64,000 bases of DNA, taken from Methanobacterium spitsbergense (lineage in GTDB: Archaea; Methanobacteriota; Methanobacteria; Methanobacteriales; Methanobacteriaceae). The translations under genes and the position numbers were made by a program. Shown here one piece after another: positions 40,123 through 49,625 of the stretch. The notes beneath the pieces are model-generated. The model was given only the letters and a program-made list of their open reading frames with translations. It made no database searches and was not told where the DNA came from. The number at the start of each line of letters is the position of its first letter. Position 1 is the first letter of the stretch. The stretch covers positions 75,517-139,516 of the forward strand of contig NZ_JAIOUQ010000009.1 in the NCBI RefSeq assembly GCF_019931065.1, given 5' to 3'.

Positions 40123-40983
40123 ATGATAAATGGCAAAACGAATGTTTTTGGTATTATTGGAGACCCGGTGGAACATACATTATCGCCAGGGATGCACAAT
40201 GCAGCTTTTAAGGAGTTGGATATGAATAATATTTACGTGCCTTTCCATGTGAATGCAGAAGAACTTGAAGATGCAATAGCAGGAGCATATGCATTGGGGA
40301 TTAAAGGTTTAAACATAACAATACCTCATAAAACTGAGGTAATTAAATATTTAGATTATCTGGATATTGCCGCAGGATTAATAGGCGCTGTAAATACTAT
40401 AGAATTTGGAAAAAACGGTGCTGTAGGCCATAATACAGATGGAATTGGGGCTGTAAGGGCAATTAATGAGATAACTTCAGTTAAAAATAAGAAAGTCATG
40501 ATATTAGGTGCAGGTGGTGCAGCACGGGCAGTCGCATTTCAGATTCTTCTTAGTGGGGCGAAAAATCTTGTAATTTCTAACAGAACCATTGAAAGGGCAT
40601 CAGAACTCAGAGATGATCTTGTTGAAAAGCTTGAACCAAATGTACTAGTGACAGATCTTGGAAATGAACTTGAAAGAGAACTCAAAGATACAGATATTCT
40701 TGTAAATACCACTCCAATTGGAATGTATCCGAATATAAGTCAAAAACCAATTGTAACAGCAGATATGATGCATGAAGATCTAGTTGTTAATGATATAGTT
40801 TACAATCCATTAAAAACTGGTTTATTGAATGAAGCTGAAAAGGCAGGAGCAAAACCTATCTCTGGAGTTAAAATGTTAATGTACCAAGGAGTCGAATCAT
40901 TTAAGATCTGGACCGGAATTGAACCGCCTGTAGAAGTCTTTAAAAAAGCCCTTATGGATCAGATGAACTTGGAAATAATATAA
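40123..40983 (+). CDS. aroE: shikimate dehydrogenase
   Basis: 286 residues: FGIIGDPVEHTLSPGMHNAAF (shikimate-binding Ser/Pro), GLNITIPHKTEVI with the catalytic Lys, NTDGIGA, the NADP loop GAGGAARAVAFQIL with NRTIERA, and NTTPIGMYP. Reduces 3-dehydroshikimate. ATG with GGTACC 9 nt upstream, about 70 bp after the esterase gene; aroD lies 5 kb away. Confidence 0.96.
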   Translation: MINGKTNVFGIIGDPVEHTLSPGMHNAAFKELDMNNIYVPFHVNAEELEDAIAGAYALGIKGLNITIPHKTEVIKYLDYLDIAAGLIGAVNTIEFGKNGAVGHNTDGIGAVRAINEITSVKNKKVMILGAGGAARAVAFQILLSGAKNLVISNRTIERASELRDDLVEKLEPNVLVTDLGNELERELKDTDILVNTTPIGMYPNISQKPIVTADMMHEDLVVNDIVYNPLKTGLLNEAEKAGAKPISGVKMLMYQGVESFKIWTGIEPPVEVFKKALMDQMNLEII

Positions 40984-41048
40984 AGATGATATACACCTTT
41001 AATGATTAACTGAATTTTATATGGATTATTCCATGGAGGATTCATAAT

Positions 41049-41897
41049 ATGGACAATATTCCTGTGACAGACAACCATATACATATAGACCCTATAAACG
41101 GTGAAGGGCCAATTGAAATTGCAAATAAGTTCCATAGAGCTGGTGGTAGTTTTATGATAGTTCCTAATAAACCTACATGGACAGTTAATGAGAACTGCAG
41201 TTTTCGGGAATCAATGGAATTAGTCATAAAATATGTTGAAGAAATCAAAAAATGCACACCTGTAAAAGCCTTTGCAGTTGTTGGTGCCCATCCTGCTGAA
41301 TTATCACGCAGATTAAAATCAGGTATGGATATTGAGAAAGCAGAATTATTAATGAGAAATGCTCTCGAAACTGCACAGATGCTAGTTTTAGAACAAAAAG
41401 CAGTGGCAATAGGTGAAATTGGAAGACCACACTATGATGTATCCGAAGAAGAACTCGAAGTTCATAACAGACTGATTTCATATGCAATGGAACTTGCAAA
41501 GGATGCAGAATGCCCAGTTCAATTACACACTGAGACAGCAGGACCTAAACAATTTCTTGAATTTGCTGAAATGGCAGATGATGTTGGAATCCCAAGAAAT
41601 CGAATTATAAAACATTTCTCAGGAGCATGCGTTCTAAAAGAAGAAAATCATGGGCTCACACCGTCATTGATTGCAACAAAAACTGTTATAAAGGAAGGAC
41701 TTAAAAAGGGAAATAATTTTTTCATGGAAACAGATTATCTAGATGACAAAACTAGACCCGGTGCAGTTTTAGGCCCGAAAACAGTTCCAAGACGCACAAA
41801 AGATTATCTAAAACAGGGAATATTAAGCGAAGAGGATGCCTATAAAATCCATGTTGATAATATAGAGAAGATTTACAGGATTGATCTTGGAGTATAA
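41049..41897 (+). CDS. TatD-like metal-dependent hydrolase
   Basis: 282 residues, TIM-barrel metallo-hydrolase: TDNHIHIDP (HxH metal pair), VVGAHPAELSRR, AIGEIGRPHYDVS (Glu), VQLHTETAGP (His), KHFSGACV (His), FMETDYLDD (Asp). This archaeal COG1831 branch of the TatD family is conserved in methanogens; the substrate is unknown. ATG with TGGAGG upstream. 65 bp after aroE, likely same transcript. Confidence 0.87.
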   Translation: MDNIPVTDNHIHIDPINGEGPIEIANKFHRAGGSFMIVPNKPTWTVNENCSFRESMELVIKYVEEIKKCTPVKAFAVVGAHPAELSRRLKSGMDIEKAELLMRNALETAQMLVLEQKAVAIGEIGRPHYDVSEEELEVHNRLISYAMELAKDAECPVQLHTETAGPKQFLEFAEMADDVGIPRNRIIKHFSGACVLKEENHGLTPSLIATKTVIKEGLKKGNNFFMETDYLDDKTRPGAVLGPKTVPRRTKDYLKQGILSEEDAYKIHVDNIEKIYRIDLGV

Positions 41898-41933
41898 TAT
41901 ACTAAAAAATAGGAAATAAATTAAAATAATAAA

Positions 41934-42512
41934 TCAATGTCCTCCACCAATAATAAAGCTTACAACACCTATAAGGACACCAATAAGAACGATTTCGATA
42001 CTAGTCTTAAGCAGACTTTTCCTTGATACTTTCCCAAGATAAATACCTAATAGTACAAGAGCAAAGAAACAAAAAGTGATTGTAGTCAAAGTAGCTGTTG
42101 TTCGATTTGTTAATATGATAAATGGTAAAACAGGTACAAATGAACCTATAAAACTAGAAAAACCATGAGTGAACATGCTCATATATACTCTTTTTTTTGC
42201 TTGTCTATGTATTAATGTATCATCCAGAGTCCCCTCTTCAATAACCATTTTCTGTTCGAGTTCCCTAAGATTACGAGCTTCTTCCGCCCTTTCACCAATA
42301 AAAGATCCAAATGCATTTGAAAGTGCGAGTGCAATACCTCCACTTAACCCAGTAAGACCTATTACATAGTTAGGTATTGGTAATCCTCCAGCACTTGCAA
42401 CTCCACTTGCTGCAAGGGTAACACCCATAACTGCCAGTATACCGTCTAGAGTACCCAGTGCAACATAACGGCTCATTTTAAGATATTCCTGTATTAATTC
42501 AGTAATTTTCAT
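41934..42512 (-). CDS. VIT1/CCC1-like membrane protein (TIGR00267)
   Basis: 192 residues. TM1 segment GTLDGILAVMGVTLAASGVA, IALALSNAFGSFIGERAEE, a cytosolic helical hairpin with acidic residues, and three C-terminal membrane helices. CCC1/VIT1 relatives move Fe2+/Mn2+; this short archaeal subtype keeps the glycine-rich first helix. The substrate is inferred. Monocistronic, ATG with AGGAGAAA upstream. Confidence 0.85.
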   Translation of the reverse strand: MKITELIQEYLKMSRYVALGTLDGILAVMGVTLAASGVASAGGLPIPNYVIGLTGLSGGIALALSNAFGSFIGERAEEARNLRELEQKMVIEEGTLDDTLIHRQAKKRVYMSMFTHGFSSFIGSFVPVLPFIILTNRTTATLTTITFCFFALVLLGIYLGKVSRKSLLKTSIEIVLIGVLIGVVSFIIGGGH

Positions 42513-42635
42513 TATTAAAATTTCTCCTTAAATTGAAGTTCAATTATTCATTTGTAATCATAAGAATTAACTTAATCTAAGAGTTATAATATTTAAAAAT
42601 TTATTATAAAAAAAATTGGATCAAAAAAAAAATTA

Positions 42636-43844
42636 TCATCCCCTTCCAAGATCTTTATGAGCCCTTGCAAGATGTCCCGCAGCAAGCGCCCCAATGAGTG
42701 AAAGTTCACCTGCAAGAACAGTTCCCGCAACAATTTCCGCAAACTTCCCAACTTTACCAGCGCCGTACACTCCCATAATCTCAAGGCACTCCCTGGCAGT
42801 TTCTATTTTTGTTCCACCACCAAATGTAGCTAATGGCACATCAGGCAGTGTTACAGCAAAGTAAAGATCTCCATTAACTACTTCTGCAAATGTTATTCCA
42901 AGGCTACCCTCAACTATATGGGCTTCATCCTGACCAGTTGCAAGGAAAATAGCCCCTATCATATTGGCGTATTGTGCATTAAAGCTCATACTGCCAGCAA
43001 TTGCAGATCCTATAAAATTTTTTGATACATTTACTTCAACTATTGCTTCGGGCGTTGTTTTGAGTTTTTTCTCTACAATTTCCCTTGGAATAGAAATTTC
43101 TGCAACTATACTTTTACCTCTACCTTCAATTAGATTAATTGCTGCAGCTTTTTTATCTACACATACATTACCGCTTAGAGCAATTACATGGGCCGAAGTT
43201 TTTTCAACAAGAATTTTAAGAGCTGTATCAGTTGCTATTGTAACCATATTCATACCCATACTATCTCCAGTTGTATAAACAAATCGGGGATAAACATATT
43301 TTCCAACAATAATTATTGGATCAATTTTAATAAGTTTCCCATGTCGGGTTGTTGATTCGGCAGCTTCTTTAAGATCATTGAAATGTAGTTTTATCCACTC
43401 TTTAATTTTAATAGCTTCAGAAACAGATTCTGTTTTAATAACAGGGGCTCTTGTCATTTTATCTTCTATTATTCTAGCTGAAGTTCCTCCTGCAGCTTTA
43501 ATAACTGAAAATCCTCTGTTAATAGATGCAACAAGGGCACCCTCAGTTGTTGCTAAAGGAACATAATAATCTCCATCGGCATATTCCCCATGAACTTCGA
43601 GGGGTCCTGCAATTCCTAATGGTATTTGAATAGTTCCTATTGGATTCTCAATATTCCTCTTTATTGCCTCTTCCATTGAAAGTGAGTAGTTGGATAAATG
43701 TTCAAGTTTTGTGTTTGAAACGTTTTCGATAAACTTTCTTCGTATGTCCACAGATTTCTCTGTATCCCCTACTAGGTCATCTATCTGACGGATCTTCAAT
43801 TCTCCATTCAATAGCTTTTCTATGATTTCTTTTTCTTCTACCAT
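42636..43844 (-). CDS. hmgA: 3-hydroxy-3-methylglutaryl-CoA reductase
   Basis: 402 residues; makes mevalonate for archaeal isoprenoid lipids. Class I motifs: ENPIGTIQIPLGIAGPL, VPLATTEGALVAS (catalytic Glu), TGDSMGMNMV (Asp region), CVDKKAAAINLI (Lys) and HLARAHKD near the C-terminus (His). ATG at 43844 (MVEEKEIIEKL) after GTGGGT; an upstream GTG three codons earlier is part of that site. Confidence 0.96.
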   Translation of the reverse strand: MVEEKEIIEKLLNGELKIRQIDDLVGDTEKSVDIRRKFIENVSNTKLEHLSNYSLSMEEAIKRNIENPIGTIQIPLGIAGPLEVHGEYADGDYYVPLATTEGALVASINRGFSVIKAAGGTSARIIEDKMTRAPVIKTESVSEAIKIKEWIKLHFNDLKEAAESTTRHGKLIKIDPIIIVGKYVYPRFVYTTGDSMGMNMVTIATDTALKILVEKTSAHVIALSGNVCVDKKAAAINLIEGRGKSIVAEISIPREIVEKKLKTTPEAIVEVNVSKNFIGSAIAGSMSFNAQYANMIGAIFLATGQDEAHIVEGSLGITFAEVVNGDLYFAVTLPDVPLATFGGGTKIETARECLEIMGVYGAGKVGKFAEIVAGTVLAGELSLIGALAAGHLARAHKDLGRG

Positions 43845-43979
43845 AATACCCACTTGAAATGTTTTTTTTTAAAATTTAAATTTTATGTTGTTAATGGGAA
43901 GTATTATATTAAATTTAGTTAAAAATTGTTAATCTAAATATATCTATACATTTTGATATATTTAATTGATAAATAAAAA

Positions 43980-44840
43980 TTACAAAAGCTCCCAGATTCT
44001 ATCAGCAATTTCAGATGGCCTTTCTGCTACATAAACACCTGCATCTTCTAATGCATTAATTTTACTTGCAGCAGTACCACTTTCTCCCTCAATTATTGCA
44101 CCGGCATGCCCCATTCGTTTACCTGGTGGGGCAGTCACACCTGCTATATACGCTACAACGGGTTTGCTTATGTTTTTATTTATGTACTCTGCAGCTTTTT
44201 CTTCAGCATTGCCCCCTATTTCACCTATCATTACCATTGCAGCAGTATCATCATCATCTTCAAACCTCTGTAAAACATTTGCAAAGTCAAGACCTACAAC
44301 TGGGTCTCCACCAATACCTATACATGTGCTTTCTCCCATTCCGGAATTGGTTACTTGGTTAGCAACTTCATATGTCAGAGTTCCACTCCTTGAAACAATT
44401 CCTATGTTTCCTTCGTTGAAGATATGTGTGGGCATAATTCCTAGTTTACCGACTCCCGGACTTATTATGCCTGGTGTATTAGGGCCAACAATTGTTGTTT
44501 TTTCCCTCTTAGCATACTCAACTATCTCCATTGAGTCATGAACTGGTATATGTTCAGTAATAATAACTGCAAGATCCAATTGGGATATAGCTTCAAATGC
44601 AGCATCCTTAGCAAATGATGCTGGAACAAATATTATAGATGCATTAATATCCAAATCTTCTTTGGCTTCCTCAATAGAATTGTAGATAGGAAGTTCTCCA
44701 AATTTTTGACCGCCCTTACCTGGACTTGTACCTGCAACTACATTAGTTCTGTAATTCAGCATCTGTTCAGTATGAAAAGACCCCTGTTTACCAGTAATTC
44801 CTTGTACAATACATCTGGTGTTTTCATCAAGAATTATCAT
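43980..44840 (-). CDS. sucD: succinyl-CoA synthetase alpha subunit
   Basis: 286 residues. N-terminal CoA-binding Rossmann part ([27 protein letters not shown]), [12 protein letters not shown], and the phosphohistidine loop GHAGAIIEG. In methanogens it links succinate and succinyl-CoA in the incomplete reductive citrate path to 2-oxoglutarate. The beta subunit gene is not adjacent. ATG at the end of an AT-rich spacer. Confidence 0.95.
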   Translation of the reverse strand: MIILDENTRCIVQGITGKQGSFHTEQMLNYRTNVVAGTSPGKGGQKFGELPIYNSIEEAKEDLDINASIIFVPASFAKDAAFEAISQLDLAVIITEHIPVHDSMEIVEYAKREKTTIVGPNTPGIISPGVGKLGIMPTHIFNEGNIGIVSRSGTLTYEVANQVTNSGMGESTCIGIGGDPVVGLDFANVLQRFEDDDDTAAMVMIGEIGGNAEEKAAEYINKNISKPVVAYIAGVTAPPGKRMGHAGAIIEGESGTAASKINALEDAGVYVAERPSEIADRIWELL

Positions 44841-44909
44841 ATTTTCACGCCCTAATGTTTTATATTGTTAATATCCATCAATAAAATTAATATAAATTTG
44901 ATAATCATA

Positions 44910-45632
44910 TCATCCTAAAATTTTCATCCTTTGTGTTAGTGGTACAGCCAGATCCATAACATTACCATTCATATAAGCTGAAACAGATAATATTACACTT
45001 CCTGGAATAACATTTGAAGGAGTTCCTCTTCTTACTAGATAAACATTTTTGTTTCCAAGTGCTGCACCTACCATAGCCCCTGCAACAATTCCAACACTTT
45101 CAATATCTTCTATTGTGGCTGCGATAACTGGATCATCTGTTTCCTCTGAAACATAGCCTACACCGGGTATTTTGACTATTCCAAAGTTTCCACCACCTAT
45201 GTCTGTGACATTGTCCATACCTGTAGCAGCATCTATAGATGATTTTACAACAGTCTTAACAAAAGGTTCCCCACCATAAGTGTCGAAGGCAAGTATAACT
45301 GCATCAGGGTAACGATCTTGATTTATTTTAGCTTCGGCATAAGATATGCCTTCGCCGGCTCCTTCTGGAGTTTTGGAGATACCACCAATATCACCTAAAT
45401 CTTCGGCATTTTCTGTTAAAATCTCAACTATTGCCTGATTGATAGTTTCAAGTTTATCATCCGGTACAAACGCACTTATAACTATGTCATCGCCTGTAAT
45501 ATTTGTTAAGGCAGCTTTATGTGCTCCAATATCTAAAAGTTTATGTATATCATTCTCAATGTTTTGTATCATGTTTCGGCTGCAGGAAACATCGTTTCCT
45601 GAAACATCTGCACCAATAGATGTTAATTTCAA
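44910..45632 (-). CDS. conserved archaeal protein of unknown function
   Basis: About 240 residues, not recognised. It is soluble, with two alpha/beta-looking halves: an N-terminal part (MKLTSIGADVSGNDVSCSRN) and a glycine-rich C-terminal half with DAATGMDNVTDIGGGNFGI, GVGYVSEETDDPVIAATIED and VAGAMVGAALGNKNVYLVRRGTP. No catalytic motif is obvious; one cysteine near position 18. TTG at 45632 is preferred because GGTGA ends 5 nt before it; a longer frame exists but begins before the ribosome site. It sits 69 bp upstream of sucD on the same strand. Confidence 0.6.
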   Translation of the reverse strand: MKLTSIGADVSGNDVSCSRNMIQNIENDIHKLLDIGAHKAALTNITGDDIVISAFVPDDKLETINQAIVEILTENAEDLGDIGGISKTPEGAGEGISYAEAKINQDRYPDAVILAFDTYGGEPFVKTVVKSSIDAATGMDNVTDIGGGNFGIVKIPGVGYVSEETDDPVIAATIEDIESVGIVAGAMVGAALGNKNVYLVRRGTPSNVIPGSVILSVSAYMNGNVMDLAVPLTQRMKILG

Positions 45633-45983
45633 GTAGATCACCTTCAATATTTGTGGGTTTCAATTAAGATGCATTATAAATTGGAGTTTGCATTTACCAA
45701 GTTGTGTTTTACTAGATTATAAATACAAAATCATTTCGGATTTTAGATTTTTTAAACCTTTTAATTGTTCTTGTAACCTATTCCCATGGTATAGGGCTAT
45801 ATTGTGGGAACTTGTTTTTATAGATTTTTGTGTAAGATATTGATCTATCCAGTGTTAATTGCTGTACAATTACATGTTTCATGGATTGCATATGAATATT
45901 TATGAAACAAAACCCAATAATAATTATCAAAAGTATTCTTAATCCTTGTTTAGCAGGATATGAAATGGGAGTTGTGATGGGAA
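45633..45983. other. intergenic region between divergent genes
   Basis: Holds the promoters for the unknown protein (leftward) and aroD (rightward). No gene is supported; a 78-codon minus-strand frame crosses the aroD start and has a hydrophobic segment but no ribosome site. Confidence 0.5.
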
Positions 45984-46655
45984 TTGAATAACAGAGCCAT
46001 GATATGTGTTCCAATTTTTGAAAAAAATTATGAGTCTGTTTTACAATCTGCTAAAAATTCAATTGAAGCAGGTGCAGACTTGCTGGAACTTCGTATAGAT
46101 GTAATGAATAATCCCAATCCTGATGATGTTTCAAGCATAATCAAGGAAATTAACTTTCCATTAATTGCAACCAATAGAAAAATGGAAGAGGGAGGCTTTT
46201 TCAAGGGTTCAGAGTCTGAAAGAATTGATATTCTACTGGGGGCAGCTAAACACGCTAATATTGTCGATATAGAGCTTGAAACTGAAGATGAATACTTAAA
46301 AAAGATTATTAATGGCTCTAAATCTACCATTATTTCATATCATGATTTTAATAAAACACCTTCAATTGATTTTCTTTTAGAAATAGTTAGAAGGGAAAAA
46401 AAGCTGGGAGTTATTGCTAAGTTTTCTGTGATGCCCCAAAATATTTCTGATACACTTGTTGTTTTGAATGTGTTATCCCAGGTTCAAGATACTATTGGTA
46501 TTGCAATGGGTGATATTGGAATGTATACAAGGATTATTGCCCCTCTTTTTGGTTCTCCAATCACATTTGCATCATTAAATAATAAATCCGCTCCAGGTCA
46601 ACTAGACATAGTTACCACTAAAAATTTTTTATATAAACTTGGAAATTGGCGGTGA
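45984..46655 (+). CDS. aroD: 3-dehydroquinate dehydratase, type I
   Basis: 223 residues: ICVPIFEKN, ADLLELRIDVM (E and R of the active site), IIS-Y-H-DFN (His) and VIAKFSVMPQN with the Schiff-base Lys, then GSPITFASL and APGQLDI. Third step of the shikimate pathway; aroE is about 5 kb upstream. Start uncertain: TTG 45984 with GTGATGG close by, or ATG 45999 within the frame. Its stop overlaps the ribosome site of the next gene. Confidence 0.93.
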   Translation: MNNRAMICVPIFEKNYESVLQSAKNSIEAGADLLELRIDVMNNPNPDDVSSIIKEINFPLIATNRKMEEGGFFKGSESERIDILLGAAKHANIVDIELETEDEYLKKIINGSKSTIISYHDFNKTPSIDFLLEIVRREKKLGVIAKFSVMPQNISDTLVVLNVLSQVQDTIGIAMGDIGMYTRIIAPLFGSPITFASLNNKSAPGQLDIVTTKNFLYKLGNWR

Positions 46656-46660
46656 ATTTG

Positions 46661-47302
46661 ATGAGATCAAACAATTGGCTAATTTTAGGAGTTGTACTAG
46701 TGTTAATTCTAGCTTTATCAATCTATTCTATTGTGGAATCAAATAACCTGTCGATAACAATAAACACAGATGGTACCAGTACAAATGTAAACTACCAAAC
46801 ATTTTTAGTATGGACTGTGCCTTCTGAAATGGAGAAAGAAATAAAAAATAAAGCTTCTGGAGATGTACAATCACCTAATAGCACTGTTGATAATATAAAA
46901 TCAGATATCAAATCAATTGCATCTAAATATGGTTATAATGCTAATGTTAACATTTTTTCCCAGTACGGTATCAATCAACTACCCATGGCAGCAAAAGTTA
47001 AGGGCACATCAATGGTTCCAACATTAAAAGATGGACAGAGTATTTTAGTACTTAAAACTAATAATCTAACTGTTGGGGATATTGTAGTTGCAATACATCC
47101 AACATATGGGTTGATAGTTAAGAGACTTTCTATTATTGAAGTGAATCAAGTTTATTTAACTAGTGACAACAAAAATATCGAGATAATCAACACTCAAACA
47201 ACACTACCAAATGGATCTGTTGAAACTGTAACAGTTGAAAAAACTCCACTGAATACTTGGCTTCCAACAGCAAATGTAATTGGAGTTGTGAAAGTATATT
47301 AG
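46661..47302 (+). CDS. S26/S24-family membrane-anchored serine peptidase
   Basis: 213 residues. One N-terminal membrane helix (WLILGVVLVLILALSIYSIV, residues 6-25), an extracellular Ser/Thr/Asn-rich segment (30-105), then the peptidase core: GTSMVPTLKDGQ with nucleophile Ser117, and IVVAIHPTYGLIVKRL with Lys154. A Ser/Lys dyad is bacterial-style, whereas classical archaeal signal peptidases use Ser/His. The GGTGA site falls 5 nt before ATG 46661, which is why the longer overlapping frame is not used. It begins 5 bp after the aroD stop. Confidence 0.75.
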   Translation: MRSNNWLILGVVLVLILALSIYSIVESNNLSITINTDGTSTNVNYQTFLVWTVPSEMEKEIKNKASGDVQSPNSTVDNIKSDIKSIASKYGYNANVNIFSQYGINQLPMAAKVKGTSMVPTLKDGQSILVLKTNNLTVGDIVVAIHPTYGLIVKRLSIIEVNQVYLTSDNKNIEIINTQTTLPNGSVETVTVEKTPLNTWLPTANVIGVVKVY

Positions 47303-47433
47303 ATTTTTAGAGTAACTATGAAATAGAATGTTGAATCATTTCTTAGCTCTGATTGGGTTAAATATTTCACATATGTCTGCCATTATTTTTTTTGCAGATG
47401 GACAGGCATTTATCATTAATTGGACATGAAAAA

Positions 47434-47649
47434 ATGAATGGACAAAATCGAAAGAATATTAAAATTGGATCCGAAGTTTATATTGTATTGAAAAAGGATC
47501 AAAGAACCGGGAAAAGAACAAAAGGTATTGTTAAAGATTTATTGACCAAAAAATCTTTCCATCCTCATGGCATTAAAGTAAGACTACAAAATGGGCAAGT
47601 TGGAAGGGTTCAAGAAGTTATTAAAGAAGTATCGGATAACAGTAAATAA
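47434..47649 (+). CDS. YwbE family protein (DUF2196)
   Basis: 71 residues: MNGQNRKNIKIGSEVYIVL, KDQRTGKRTKGIVKDLLT, HPHGIKVRLQNGQVGRVQ, diagnostic of the YwbE family found in bacteria and archaea. A short SH3-like beta barrel; function unknown. ATG 47434 is chosen as the family start; an upstream in-frame GTG/ATG would add a non-conserved leader. Confidence 0.9.
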   Translation: MNGQNRKNIKIGSEVYIVLKKDQRTGKRTKGIVKDLLTKKSFHPHGIKVRLQNGQVGRVQEVIKEVSDNSK

Positions 47650-47703
47650 CAAAATATCATTTTATTGAAAAAATTTAAAATAAAAAAAAAGATTGTCTGA
47701 AAG

Positions 47704-48672
47704 TTATTGAACGAGTTCAGACAGTCTTTTAACTCTTTTAACCATATTTGGATGGGTTGATAAAAGTTCCATAACACTCTTAGTTGTACCAATTTTGGTG
47801 TCTGAGTATCTGAGTCTTGCAAGTTCTTCTTCACTAATAACTCCATCCATGTTTACATCAAGCTGTTGTAGGTCGTTTATTTCATTACCTGCATCTGATA
47901 TATCATTTACAAAAAATGCTTTTAAACCTTCAACTTCCTTCAGTTCATCTTTATTTGTTGTAGCAGATCCATAAACAAGTTTGTATAGTGCACTTGCGAG
48001 TTTATGAGGTTTTCCTCCTAATTCCACACTTCCCTCATCGGCATAATATTCTCTAGCACGTGAAACAAATAGAACTAAAAGTTGTCCAACCAAATACGCA
48101 CCTAATGCAGCTACGCCTATGATAACACCGTATCCATTGTTGTCTCTACCACCTGAGAACAGTGTACTAATGAATATGTAGTAACATATCAATGGAACAA
48201 CACTAATTAGTGTCATTACAGCCATGTCACTATGTTTGATATGTGACATTTCATGTCCAAGAACAGCTTCAAGTTCTTCCTTATCCAGAAGTTTCAATAT
48301 ACCTCGGGTAACACAAATTCTACCGTCTTTTTTACTTCTTCCAAAAGCAAAGGCATTAGGCATGTTTATTTCAGCAATTCCTATTTTTGGCTTTGGCACC
48401 CCAGCTTTCATTGCCAGATCTTCAATCATTGCATGTAAATTTGGTGCTTCCTGTTCAGAAACATAATGTACATGCATCATGGTTTCAACCATCTTAGGAC
48501 CTATCATGTATTGAACAAAGACCAATACAATGGCGAATGAAGCGAAGACCAACGGACTTCCAAATCCTAAGTATGAAGTGATGATTATGATTATAGCCAA
48601 AAGAATCAACATTAATAGAGTTGTGGCTATAAATAATCTTAATTTGAGTAAAAATGTATTTGCCCTTACCAT
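47704..48672 (-). CDS. htpX: HtpX-type membrane zinc metalloprotease with EF-hand-like insert
   Basis: 322 residues. Two N-terminal membrane helices (about 12-55), catalytic HEMSH (140-144) with a downstream Glu in SRAREYYADEGSV, and two further hydrophobic segments (153-172, 182-203). Family role: quality control of membrane proteins. The C-terminal part carries DVNMDGVISEEE (272-283), a canonical EF-hand calcium loop (D1, N3, D5, G6, I8, E12) not expected in this family, followed by the common STHPNMVKRVKRL end. Single gene. Confidence 0.92.
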   Translation of the reverse strand: MVRANTFLLKLRLFIATTLLMLILLAIIIIITSYLGFGSPLVFASFAIVLVFVQYMIGPKMVETMMHVHYVSEQEAPNLHAMIEDLAMKAGVPKPKIGIAEINMPNAFAFGRSKKDGRICVTRGILKLLDKEELEAVLGHEMSHIKHSDMAVMTLISVVPLICYYIFISTLFSGGRDNNGYGVIIGVAALGAYLVGQLLVLFVSRAREYYADEGSVELGGKPHKLASALYKLVYGSATTNKDELKEVEGLKAFFVNDISDAGNEINDLQQLDVNMDGVISEEELARLRYSDTKIGTTKSVMELLSTHPNMVKRVKRLSELVQ

Positions 48673-48851
48673 TCATTCATCTCCTAAACTGTAATTTTTA
48701 TAATTCATTCTATAGTCCATCTGTTATAAATAACTTTTTTTAAATTGATTTTTAGCTTTAAATTCTAAATTATAATTCTAATATTATTTTATAAATCATT
48801 TAAAGATTAAAAAAATTAATAATCGTCTAATAGGGATCAAAATAATCCCAT

Positions 48852-49478
48852 TTATACATTTTTATTTGGTTTATATTTGTATTTATAAATAATATAGGCT
48901 ATGAACCCTATAATTCCAATAATAACCACTATATCCAATATATGAAAGTAACTTTCTATCAAATCCCAGTGTGGGCCTAAGAGAACTCCAATATAGCCCA
49001 ATGCAAATGTCCATGGAAGAGATCCAATGAATGTGTAAATAATGAATTTTTTAATATCCATATGTGCAATTCCGGCTGGAAGCGAGATAAACGTTCTGAT
49101 TCCGGGAAGAACCCTGCTTATGAATACGGCTTCGTATCCGTACTTTTCAAACCATTTGTCTGCACGTTCTAGATTACTGTGTGTAATAAGAATATATTTA
49201 CCATATTTTTCAAGTATAGGTCTTCCACCAATTAAACCTACATAATAAGCTATTAATGATCCAAAAAGGTTAGCAACTGCCCCTACAAGAGTTATTCCCA
49301 GCAAGGTCATGTTTGTGTTACCCTGCCATACAACATATCCACTAAAGGTCATTATAATCTCACTTGGAAGAGGTATACATGCACTTTCAAGCGTCATACC
49401 TATGAAAACTCCCCAGTAACCAAGACTTTGAATGAGATAGATGGCAAAATTGCTTAAGTTCTCAAGAATTCCGATCAT
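48852..49478 (-). CDS. DedA family membrane protein
   Basis: 208 residues: LGYWGVFIGMTLESACIPLPSE (the conserved E..P.PSE re-entrant loop), GSLIAYYVGLIGGRP, and FISRVLPGIRTFISLPAG with the family R, then C-terminal helices. DedA/SNARE-associated proteins are transporter- or scramblase-like and support polyprenyl-phosphate lipid handling. Charged C-terminal tail. Single gene. Confidence 0.93.
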   Translation of the reverse strand: MIGILENLSNFAIYLIQSLGYWGVFIGMTLESACIPLPSEIIMTFSGYVVWQGNTNMTLLGITLVGAVANLFGSLIAYYVGLIGGRPILEKYGKYILITHSNLERADKWFEKYGYEAVFISRVLPGIRTFISLPAGIAHMDIKKFIIYTFIGSLPWTFALGYIGVLLGPHWDLIESYFHILDIVVIIGIIGFIAYIIYKYKYKPNKNV

Positions 49479-49625
49479 GAACCAAAATTAGTTTGACATT
49501 AGATAAAAGGTTTTTCCCAAATTGTACATTAATTTGGATTTGAAAAAAATTAATTATTTATTTATAAAAATATTGTAATAATATTAAAATATATCTAAAA
49601 AATATGAAATATTGAGACAATTAAA

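Noticed and set aside
45778..46014. 78-aa minus-strand frame overlapping the aroD start
   Set aside because: It has a hydrophobic stretch but no ribosome site and overlaps the aroD start; I cannot support it.
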